Positions 48,289 through 57,306 of a stretch of DNA of 64,000 nt are shown here, one piece after another; within the stretch, counting starts at the first letter, position 1, and the number at the start of each line of letters is the position of its first letter. Origin of the DNA: Mycoemilia scoparia (Eukaryota > Kickxellomycota > Kickxellomycetes > Kickxellales > Kickxellaceae). The DNA is taken from NCBI GenBank assembly GCA_027575805.1, contig JANBPU010000012.1, positions 124,001 through 188,000 of the forward strand, given 5' to 3'. Below the pieces are notes generated by a model, which did not search any database, had not been told where the DNA came from, and was given only the letters and a program-made list of their open reading frames with translations. The position numbers and the translations under genes were made by a program.

Positions 48289-49044
48289 TTTTTATTGATA
48301 TTATTTACGTGTGTATGTGTGTGGGTTTGTAACTAACACTCTGTCAGAGTGAAATGCAAAGGAAAGGGGAGGAGGAGGAAGAAGAGAGGGCAAATTATTT
48401 TGCAACAATGAAACCAGATTTTTTTGTTTTCTGCCTACAGTACATATAATTAAGCTTCACTACCAATCAGCTATCCAATGCCTGTACGTGAGCCCCAGCA
48501 AAATAACCATAAATTTAAAAATAATTTTGAAAATTTGCATAATTTAATCATAGCAAATATTGGTCATGAGAAAATGAGCGAAGGGGACAAAGTGTGATAT
48601 GCTTGTTGGAGGAAAAGCTGCGACCATAATGGCCTATATTTCTATCTAAAACTCTGTATTGCAGAGTCTCCTCTATAAAAGTGTACTGGAATAATCCCTC
48701 CAATACTCCTCCCAAAATGTACGACTTGTGGGTCAAATTTTCAGGAATGTATGAGAGGGCACAGAATTATTTCCTTTTAGTAAAGAGCCTGCCATATCAG
48801 TCAAGGACAAAAAAAGTTAAAATTTAATGCTTGATCGCTTAATTTTCAACGGACTATGGTAATGATAAACCCACAATTTTATGTTACTGGCCAAAGGTAA
48901 AAACCACCCAGTATCACCAAGCATAACTTTTGATAACAAAATATCATTACCACGTACTTGCATTTTATAATTTATAGTAGCCATTAAATAAGAATACATT
49001 AAAATCGAGTGGCACACAAAAGAATTTCATATAGGCCAGACAAG
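48289..49044. other. Divergent promoter region between RPF1 and the small membrane-protein gene
   Basis: Shared upstream region of two divergently transcribed genes. It contains a purine-rich tract near 48355-48390 just upstream of RPF1, and family C copy C4. No other gene is seen. Confidence 0.45.
48655..48797 (+). mobile_element. Family C MITE-like element, copy C4 (diverged)
   Basis: Contains GCAGAGTCTCCTCTATAAAA at the left and GGAATGTATGAGAGGGCACA then GAGCCTGCCATAT at the right. The interior AAAATGTACGACTTGTGGG corresponds to the AAAATGTATGGTTTATGGG of C5. It sits in the divergent promoter between RPF1 and the small membrane-protein gene. Confidence 0.6.
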
Positions 49045-49353
49045 ATGACAAGACCTGATCCATATCCCAAGCAGTATTATAAGCTGCGTGATCTTTCAAA
49101 GCGGCAAAGAAGCTGGTTAGTCATTATAGTAACAGTCCCTATAATCGTTACATACTCTAGTATATTATACAAGCGCCGTAAGTACCACGCAGCTTATAAT
49201 AAACTCATAAATAATGATTTCGATTGTGTATTTATTCTAAACATGTATAAATGCAACTTAGTTGTCCTTGGAGAGCAACAGAGAAAGCTGACCGATGAAA
49301 AGTCACCTGCAGATGTTATCAACCACCTAAGGAGTCAACGCAATAGAGACTAG
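49045..49353 (+). CDS. Small single-pass membrane protein (74 aa, spliced)
   Basis: Two exons, 49045-49177 and 49262-49353. The donor is GTAAGT, a TTCTAAAC branch lies inside, and the acceptor is CAACTTAG; the intron is 84 nt. Reading through the intron gives a 102-aa frame without a stop, but splicing gives the more coherent ending KRLVLGEQQRKLTDEKSPAD then VINHLRSQRNRD. The N-terminus is basic and polar (MTRPDPYPKQYYKLRDLSKR), followed by one membrane helix WLVIIVTVPIIVTYSSILY and a charged tail. The layout resembles small mitochondrial inner-membrane or ER proteins of fungi. I cannot name the family, so location and function are inferred only. An upstream GTG would extend the frame, but the ATG at 49045 is preferred. 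Confidence 0.65.
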   Translation: MTRPDPYPKQYYKLRDLSKRQRSWLVIIVTVPIIVTYSSILYKRRKYHAAYNKLINNDFDCVFILNMYKCNLVVLGEQQRKLTDEKSPADVINHLRSQRNRD

Positions 49354-49563
49354 TGAAATATGCTTTTGTAGATATATGATTGCCATCCAACTAATAAAAC
49401 ATCAAGTAGAACAATCACCTAAACCTTTCAATGCTATTATTATATCATCAGTTTCTGCTCTCAGTTGGACAAAAAAGTATTATATAAATAATCTCTGATT
49501 TAAAAAAAATAAACGTATATTTTTAATTACATTGATGTGAGTTAGTACCATTTGTCAATTGTG

Positions 49564-49576
49564 CAAAAAAACAAAA
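49564..49576 (-). terminator. Pol III terminator of the 5S rRNA gene
   Basis: On the minus strand, five T then seven T residues follow 5-17 nt beyond the 5S 3' end, the usual Pol III stop signal. Confidence 0.7.
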
Positions 49577-49580
49577 AGCA

Positions 49581-49698
49581 AATTGCAACACCAGGTGTTC
49601 CCACTTGGTCCCCCACAGTAGTACTCTCCTGGCCATAACGTGCTTGGTTACGGTGATCGGACGGGAACCGACATTTTCTCGTTTGTATGGTCGCAATT
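49581..49698 (-). rRNA. 5S ribosomal RNA
   Basis: 118 nt from AATTGCGACC (49698) to GTTGCAATT (49581), whose ends pair to form helix I. Conserved 5S segments are visible on the minus strand: CCCGTCCGATCACCGTAA, AAGCACGTTATGGCCAGG, AGAGTACTACTGTGGGGGAC and the CACCTGGTG 3' arm. The internal A-box, intermediate element and C-box regions that drive Pol III transcription are within it. T-rich runs just past the 3' end (plus-strand A runs at 49564-49576) fit a Pol III terminator. It stands alone between protein genes, as expected for fungi with dispersed 5S genes. Confidence 0.95.
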
Positions 49699-50339
49699 CG
49701 AAATTCGAAATATAGAATGATAATAGTACAAAAGTATTATGTATATTCCATTGTTATTTGTAACTTGTTGGTTTAAGCTAAAATGTTGTGGTCGATACTT
49801 GATAGCCCTGTAAATTAGTTGAAACTGAAACATTGCTTTGTGATCTAGCATCACTATATCGGTAATATGGGTGATTATTTTTGAAGGGTGAAAGTTAACT
49901 AATAAAGCTGGACATTCATTTTATTGCAATTGCGCCTATAATCATTGTCCATATACAAGTATCGAAATTGTTTTATAGCGAACTTGCATTTATTTACAAT
50001 CAATTTATCCTTTTAATAAATTAAGCAAAATTGAATCTTTGTGATTAGTGATCAGCTTGATGCTAGACAGATCACTAATTTCGTAAACAAAGAACCAGGG
50101 AAACAATGCGCATTCAACCCATATTGAAAATAAAACATTTTGTTTACTTTACAAAATTGTTGTTTATCTATACTCTACTTTATTGCAGCTATTGAGACCT
50201 AAAGTTTCTCTAACTGATAAAATTGTTATATATAATGTAAGAATGAGGATATGCATATAGTCTACGTTTAACATATACATAATATAAAATTAACGACTTG
50301 TCTTGTGATCTTTTGCTAGTAAAGCACAAAGCTAAAGAC
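49699..50339. other. Intergenic, 5S to ORC1
   Basis: Contains family A copy A8 and the ORC1 upstream region. No gene is seen. Confidence 0.45.
49865..49954 (-). mobile_element. Family A short-form element, copy A8
   Basis: Starts ATATGGGTGATTATTTTTGA then AGGGTGAA and ends ATAATCATTGTCCATAT. It shares AAAGCTGGACATTCATTT with A2 and the truncated right arm with A7. It lies about 170 bp upstream of the 5S gene. Confidence 0.68.
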
Positions 50340-53252
50340 ATGCCTGGCAGTGTCAAACGAACTCCGCAGATAGATAATTATTCAGCAAGTGTGAAATGGG
50401 GAAAGAGAATCCTACTTGAAGATGAATCCAGCCAAAATGATGCCCCCAGTACACCCAGCGAAGGACTAACTCCACGCCGCTACAATACTAGAAAGCTTGT
50501 ATCAGCAACCCAATATAACATCAATCGTGACTACTACCAAAGCATGTATGTAAATGGTCAAGAGTTTAAGATGGGCCAAGCTGTGGCAGTAAATAGTGGT
50601 GACGAAAATAAGCCATACCTAGGGATAATATACAAGATGTACGAAGACGAAATCCAAAGAAAAAGAATACTGATGAGATGGCTGTACCAACTTGAAGAAG
50701 TTCTTTCGCCATTAAGATCAGCCCAAAAAAACAAAATAAAGCGACAGTTCCAGAAGCCAGATTTTGATGACCAATTCGAGCTCTTTTATACCAATTCTGA
50801 TGATATTATTGACCCTGAGGATCTTATATGTGGTATCAAAGTATGTTCTGTTGATAAATTTAGACACCAATTCCCAAATGGCGGAGAAAACGACATTCCA
50901 GATGATCTTTACGGACAGATATACTGTTGCAGATGGTTTTATAACGAATCGACCAGTCATTTTGGTGAATTGGAGTGGGATGTATTTTATAATGAAGGAA
51001 ATGGGCCATTTTTAAACATGGAGGTTGATGATAATATGTTTAAGCTCAAGGAGCCAAAGTTCAGCACTCCAGTTTCAACACCAAGCAGGAGAAAGGCTAC
51101 AACAGCAAAGTCATCAATTAAAAGATCTCAGTCTGTTAAAGCAAGTAAAGCTAAAACTAAAACTGCTGCTGATATGGATGTCGATCAGGATGAAAATGAT
51201 GGACTTGGGATTGAAATGAGGCCATCTAAAAGCCATCCAGTTATGAAGACAACAACAGCAACAACGATATCAGCAGCAAGAAAAATTATCTCTATCAACG
51301 AAAGATCTCCACAAAGGTCAACACCAAAACGAACAACCGTAGCTAGAAGACCCAGAGCAATTGTTGATCTTGTAGAAGAGGACGAAGACTTTGTCAAAGA
51401 AGTCTTGGGATCCAGTAGCGAAGAGAGTGTAAATGATGATGACGAGGATGGTGACTATGTGTATAAACCACCACCGAAAAAACAAGAAGCTGATGACATG
51501 GAAATCGAAGACCCCATTGAAGAGGAACCCGAATCACCTCCGCCACAACCACATGTACCAGTAGCCAAACCCAAGGCTAAGAATAAAGCCCAGACAAAGG
51601 TTCGGACAAAGAGAGGAACAGGAAAAACAGCCATAGCAGCGACAGCACCACGCCCAAGACAAAGAAAGAGTCACCTTCCAGTAGACATTCTAGCCACTCC
51701 CCAAACCCAAAGACGCAAGAGACTACTGGATGTCCAGCCATTACCTGAATGTGGCACCCCACTGGCTCGCCGACTATTCAGCAAGAGTGGTACATTTGTA
51801 TCACCAAGTATCCAAGAAGGAGCCACAGCGTACGAAATAGCCAGACAAAGATTGCATGTATCTGCTGTCCCCGATTCATTACCATGCCGCGAAAACGAGT
51901 TTGCTGATATCCTGATGCATCTCCAAAGTGCACTAGAGGAACAGCAACAGCAGATAGATGGCGAATATGCTGATACACAGGGTGAGACTGGTGGTGGCAG
52001 TGGAATGTGTTTGTACATATCTGGAGTCCCAGGAGCAGGAAAAACCGCCACAGTACGTGAAGTTGTCAGAACACTACAAGAATCCGCCGATCAAGGCGAA
52101 CTAGCGCCATTTCAATATGTTGAGCTTAATGGTATGAAAATGACTGAACCAGCCCAGGCCTATTCAATGCTGTGGCAAGCAATTTGCAGCCAAAATGGTG
52201 AAAAAGATTCCAAGGGTGGCGGACTGGGTAGAGTTACTAACTCACATGCAGCTCAATTGCTTGATGAGTATTTCAGTAACTCCAAGGCAAAGAAAAGAAC
52301 CACCAGCAGCAATAATAATAATAATATTGGAAACCAAAAACGCCAAAGTCTTGTTGTATTGATGGATGAATTGGATTTACTAGTAACCAAAAACCAATCT
52401 GTGATATACAACTTTTTTGAATGGCCATATCGGAAAAATTCAGGGCTTATCGTGATAGCTATTGCAAATACCATGGATTTACCAGAACGAATGTTGAGTC
52501 ATAAAGTATCCAGCCGGTTAGGATTGACCAGAATAAACTTCCAGCCATATACGCACCAACAATTATATACAATTGTGACATCAAGGTTGGAAGGATGTGA
52601 GGCATTTGATCCGGATGCCATAGAATTGTGCGCCCGAAAGATCAGTGCAGTATCAGGTGATGCTAGAAGGGTGTTGGATGTATGTCGAAGAGCAGTCGAG
52701 ATGGTGGAAACTGAGTGGATACAGGCCAAAAAGGAAGAAATAGAGAACAATGCAAGCAACAACAAAAACAATAATAATAGATCCTCAGTGCCTCGTGGTG
52801 AAGAAGATAACCCGTTTGCTGTATCTTCACCTGTATCTTCACTAATATCATCTAAACCAAAGGCTACTTTAAAACAAGTAACAATGCGAACAATCGACCA
52901 AGCAGTCAAAGAGATGTACAATTCCAGTAACATTGCATTTGTAACCCAAGCATCATTACACCAGAAAATGTTTATGGTATCGCTTCGAGCAGCACTGCGA
53001 AAAGTCGGATTACCAGAAGTTACTTTTGGAGAAATAGCAATCATCCATCAACAATATAGCCAAATGTATGGACTCGAAATACCAACATTTTCGGATCTGT
53101 TTAGTATTTGTACACAGCTTAGTGCATCCCGATACATTTTGGCCGAATCCAACCAATTGGATGTACACCAAAAAGTCAGACTAAACTTCCCTGAAGACGA
53201 TGTTGTGGTGGCCCTTAAACCGGATCCTCTGTTTAGAAAGATTGTTGCCTAA
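50340..53252 (+). CDS. ORC1: Origin recognition complex subunit 1
   Basis: Intronless, 970 aa from the first ATG at 50340; the open frame extends 14 codons further only through a TTG. A BAH domain spans about residues 50-220 (FKMGQAVAVNSGDENKPYLG, EDLICGIKVCSVDKF, YCCRWFYNESTSHFGELEWD). A disordered basic and acidic region runs to about 480. The AAA+ ATPase follows: Walker A GVPGAGKTATV (Gly562 to Thr569 region), VELNGMKMTEPAQAYSMLW, Walker B LVVLMDELDLL (Asp676-Glu677), then sensor-type IAIANTMDLPERML and ISAVSGDARRVLDVCRRAVE. The C-terminal winged-helix region (about 855-960) includes ALRKVGLPEVTFGEI and LDVHQKVRLNFPEDDV. Orc1 binds origins with the other ORC subunits and loads MCM. All ATPase motifs are intact. 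Confidence 0.96.
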   Translation: MPGSVKRTPQIDNYSASVKWGKRILLEDESSQNDAPSTPSEGLTPRRYNTRKLVSATQYNINRDYYQSMYVNGQEFKMGQAVAVNSGDENKPYLGIIYKMYEDEIQRKRILMRWLYQLEEVLSPLRSAQKNKIKRQFQKPDFDDQFELFYTNSDDIIDPEDLICGIKVCSVDKFRHQFPNGGENDIPDDLYGQIYCCRWFYNESTSHFGELEWDVFYNEGNGPFLNMEVDDNMFKLKEPKFSTPVSTPSRRKATTAKSSIKRSQSVKASKAKTKTAADMDVDQDENDGLGIEMRPSKSHPVMKTTTATTISAARKIISINERSPQRSTPKRTTVARRPRAIVDLVEEDEDFVKEVLGSSSEESVNDDDEDGDYVYKPPPKKQEADDMEIEDPIEEEPESPPPQPHVPVAKPKAKNKAQTKVRTKRGTGKTAIAATAPRPRQRKSHLPVDILATPQTQRRKRLLDVQPLPECGTPLARRLFSKSGTFVSPSIQEGATAYEIARQRLHVSAVPDSLPCRENEFADILMHLQSALEEQQQQIDGEYADTQGETGGGSGMCLYISGVPGAGKTATVREVVRTLQESADQGELAPFQYVELNGMKMTEPAQAYSMLWQAICSQNGEKDSKGGGLGRVTNSHAAQLLDEYFSNSKAKKRTTSSNNNNNIGNQKRQSLVVLMDELDLLVTKNQSVIYNFFEWPYRKNSGLIVIAIANTMDLPERMLSHKVSSRLGLTRINFQPYTHQQLYTIVTSRLEGCEAFDPDAIELCARKISAVSGDARRVLDVCRRAVEMVETEWIQAKKEEIENNASNNKNNNNRSSVPRGEEDNPFAVSSPVSSLISSKPKATLKQVTMRTIDQAVKEMYNSSNIAFVTQASLHQKMFMVSLRAALRKVGLPEVTFGEIAIIHQQYSQMYGLEIPTFSDLFSICTQLSASRYILAESNQLDVHQKVRLNFPEDDVVVALKPDPLFRKIVA

Positions 53253-56200
53253 TTTATTGATGAGTGGAGAGCATGGTGGCTTTTTGTTGATGTTGTTCTT
53301 TGCATACTTTTATTTTCGATACATGACTCTATTTTCAATATTATTACATTTTATATATACCTGGTTATCTATTTTTAGACCATTAATGTCCGTCAATATG
53401 GCAACTGTGGGCTAGCAGCTACAGCTACACTATTGTTATTCGGAACGTATTATTATCAATGGGGCGCTATTGTCTATAAATGGCAGAGCAGTCTCCTCAA
53501 AAAGGGTACTAGGACATTCCCCTCGATAATGGCCAATCATCACTGAGATTCCAACTAAAATGTATGGTTTATGGGCTGATTTGCAGGGAATGTGTGAGGG
53601 TATCTGCTTGTTCCTTTTTGACAGAGAACTTGCCAAGTTATCAATTGATACAATGGTCGGCAGAATTGAAATGTGATGAATAGAATTTCAAATTGAGAAT
53701 GATTCATAATATTGTTTCGTATGCTACAGCAGATATTAATTTGTTTATCCTAGAAGGTACTGAATCGGCTAGTTAGATGTTGAAGGCTAAAACCCGATTC
53801 AAACCGACATTTGTAGATGCCCTAAACTCTGTGACTAAAAGGGCCAGCGTTTATTCATATAAGTCAAATGTTCTTTCCAACAAAGATAATAAAAATAGAC
53901 CAAGAAAATGGTGAAGTCATACCGGTTTATATATATTATGCAACACAGATATTGCCATTTGTATCTTCTGGGCTATGCCAATTCGGCCCATGTAAGACAA
54001 TACAGATCAAACAATGACTGTAATTACAACCAAATAGATGAAACAATTGAGATGGAGAGATGTCAGGATGGGGATGAGGAGACGATGCAAGGAAAAAGGC
54101 CAATGAACCTAAAATTCCAGTACCACTGAGAGATGGACAAGAGCATTAGGCTATGCTGTACTATGGCTTTTACTTATTGTGTGAATAAAGGAGGCGGTTT
54201 CTTGTGTGCTGGTAGGACAACGGCGCAGATGCCTCTACTGTTTCCCTTTCTGCTGCTTCTGTTGTTAGCATTATCAACAGACAAGCAATAGTAGATGCTG
54301 GGATAAGACGCTAGCTATAGCAGCAGGAGTGGTTTTAGGGCTAATGATGAGAGGTTTGGAGTTAATTGGCCAACTCAGACTGCAGCTGTTGAAGCTAATA
54401 ATGACTTTTATAGAATCGTGGTTATGTGGGAATAACATAGATATGGTTTGGGAGACATGTCTGAAGATGCCTGCAGTGAAGACCAAAGGTGCACAGGAAG
54501 GTGTTGGCAGAGAGATAGCCCACAGTTAGTACAACACAGAGGCCTCACAGTTGTGGGCTAGAACAATCAAAACAGCTTTGCAACAAGGTGCCAACATGAA
54601 AATAAAGCTAGATGAAGGGAGGATCCAAACAACTAGTTGCAGGTATCCACAGTACCATCGACCCACACTAGTTCTTCTCAAACTGCATGGAAAACTTATT
54701 TCCACTGGCAAGCACACACTGGCAGTCGGCCGTGTAATGGTGCATCTGTACGACTCTCTTGTTCTCTGCCTCTCTGACCCTCGTTGCTGGTGCTACTACT
54801 GCTGCTAAATGGGCCATAGACTGACTGATTGATGGCCAAATCACTCCTCCCACCACCTCCACAGCCCCTTCTCTCCAACTGGTTGGGATGGAATGCCTGG
54901 GGTATGAGGATGTGCGAACAAGGGCTTCCCAGAAAGCGTACTAAAAGACAGGGTCATCATGGACTTGGTTTGACCTGTTTCTTTTCAGGATACTTTTGCT
55001 CTTATTCTTTCATTGCGCATAGCCTAAAATCAATAATCCTGGCTGTTTTCGGCTTTTTCGACAACTTATCACCCTGTCAGTCTGTCAGTCCGTCTATCAG
55101 TCTGAGCCAAATCATCATATACAGCAAATATATACCCCTCGTTCGAAGGCGTTAAGCTCACGTTTTGGTTGTTGCTAGAAAGTAAGTATCGGATCATATC
55201 TTCCATAGCGTCTATTCCCCAAGGTGCCAGAATGGGGGTTCATTCTTTTATATCCGCTCTGGAAGAAGATCCTTAAGCAAAAACAGCACCGCCCTTTCCT
55301 TTGCATCCACACACACAACCACCTTCATTCCCACCACCTCACGGCCATCACACAAACTGTCACCTAGACCATATTACCAAAAAGGCTACTTGGCTCCAGG
55401 TACAATGTCCATGACACACCTTATTTGGCATACTCACCATCCTTATTACCACCACAGACCACACGGACAGACACACACACACCAGCAAAAATATCAATAG
55501 GGTATCGGCAAAGCTATTATTAGGATGCCTGCTTTTGTGTACAAGAGAAAGATTGAAATACAAGACCACTTACAAATTTGGCCATGTTTTGTTGGTGCAA
55601 GCCCACAAATTGGGCACACATCCAGCCCTTGGCAAATCGGACCACATGCACACAAATACGATAAAAATGGCTTAAGCCCCTTATCCCTCCTCCTTCCAGC
55701 TTCTCTCTAGAAGCAACAGCGGCCACCCCAATACATCCTTGGAACACATGGGCAGATTGATTCATAACACAGCAACAATGATCCCTCCTCCTCTTCAAGA
55801 AGAGCTGCCGCTACCACACTCCCTATTCCCGCTCTTTCTAAAAACGCTATGTAGCACAGCGACGGAAACTTGGCTCTATGAACACGTCCTAAATTATCCC
55901 CAAAGCTGTCTGTTTCTTTTCCAACTACAGAAATTCACAGAAGAATTCACACACCCGCCATCAATCAATTTCATTAAAACGCCTGCTGCCCTCCTCATTA
56001 CTAAGGCCATATTTGCTGTACAAAAGCAACGCAGGCGATTTGGATTTTGGTCATGGTTGTGGTGATGCTGTGGTATTTTCATCGTCCTTATGGTTGTGGT
56101 GAGGATGGTTGTTGTTGTTTTCTATCAAAGCTATTCTTTGTACCCCGTCGAACCGTCCATTCGTCCAGCCCATTTGTGTATGTGTGTGTTGGTTTCCTGG

Positions 56201-57102
56201 TGTTGTGTTAATTGGGTGTGGCCAATATAATGCAATAAACCACAAATAGTGCTGGTATGCGTGTGAAGGCGCTGTAATTGTTTCTGTGATTGAAATTCTT
56301 TTGTGTGTATGCGTAGTGATGGTGCACCGTCTTCAGCATATGTTGTTTGATTGTATTTCTCTCCAGAATCGCATATAAAAATATGTATTCTCCCACAGTC
56401 TTCTGTTCATTTATTCACCCATTACCTTTATTCTTTTCAAACACACTATCCTATTTACCAAGACATACCCTTTATTGTTTTTTATTTGTACTACCACAGT
56501 CCCTTTTAGACTTCCTTCATCTAAATCTTATATTTACTACAACAATTGTATTATAGAGGGATTCGAGTCTAAAGTAATACTTTGCAAGAGATATCCAGCC
56601 AAACCATCCAACCAAACGACTTCATTGTGTGGCTTTGGATATTGTCCAAGTATTTCCAAAAACACCACACAAACACGCATCTTTATACACCATCAGCACC
56701 GCCATTGTGATAGAAATCGTACTATCTATCGGTATATCTAACCAGCAAGTCGGCTAACAACTACAAAATCTCTGTGATAAACGACGCTGGACGCCGTTTG
56801 TAATAACACTTCAACAATTCGTTACTGAGACCTTGGTTTTTTGGTTTTCGTCATTCTTCAACACTCACAAACAAAACCCAGCGCAGTAGGCACAACAATA
56901 ATAGTAAGAATAATAGCAGTAACCGTAACTGGAGGGGTGAGGCATACACGCACATACATACATCATAGCACTCTACCCTAAACTCAAAGTATAATACTAC
57001 CACCAAATATATCTATACTGTAACAACATCATTGCGTGTGCCGGTCCACAGCCATCGAGAGAGAAAATACCAATATTTATTCAAAACACATTCCTGGTTG
57101 TG
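53253..57102. other. Intergenic region between ORC1 and the kinesin gene
   Basis: Family C copy C5 lies at the start. Between 53900 and 56100 there are many overlapping frames on both strands in more GC-balanced DNA; several look mildly protein-like in two frames at once, so none could be accepted. Past 56100 the sequence becomes the leader region of the kinesin gene. Confidence 0.4.
53476..53641 (+). mobile_element. Family C MITE-like element, copy C5
   Basis: Starts ATAAATGGCAGAGCAGTCTC then CTCAAAAAGGGTACTAGG; ends CCTTTTTGACAGAGAACTTG then CCAAGTTAT, an imperfect inverted repeat. The interior ACTAAAATGTATGGTTTATG then GGCTGATTTGCAGGGAATGT matches C1, C2 and C3. Length about 166 bp; noncoding. 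Confidence 0.75.
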
Positions 57103-57289
57103 GTAAGTTTATATTTATATTTCTGCATTGATATTTTATATAAACACGCGAGTCATCCAGAATGCTATCAATCAAAACAAAATGCTGGAATGTTTGACGA
57201 TGGTATAAAGGCCATTTTAGACTATTAAACAGCATTCCTATAGTTTATAGCCAACTATGTATTAATATTTTATCTCTATTTATATTTAG
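57103..57289 (+). other. Probable 5'-UTR intron of the kinesin-4 gene
   Basis: A consensus donor GTAAGT (57103) and acceptor TATATTTAG (ending 57289) enclose 187 nt of AT-rich sequence and lie 17 nt before the kinesin ATG. No upstream coding exon is needed, since the motor protein begins normally downstream, so this is most simply a leader intron. Confidence 0.55.
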
Positions 57290-57306
57290 TATACACTTTC
57301 TATTAA

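Noticed and set aside
50298..50339. Upstream extension of ORC1 by 14 codons
   Set aside because: It would need a TTG start; the first ATG at 50340 gives a normal N-terminus.
43427..53636. Similar peptides in minus-strand ORFs near 43427-43777 and 53436-53636, which suggest a protein family
   Set aside because: The similarity is caused by family C repeat DNA shared by C3 and C5; the frames start at non-ATG codons and do not extend beyond the repeat.
54200..54830. Several protein-like plus-strand frames between ORC1 and the kinesin gene
   Set aside because: Two overlapping frames look equally protein-like, each is broken by stops, and I could not find splice sites that join them into a coherent product.
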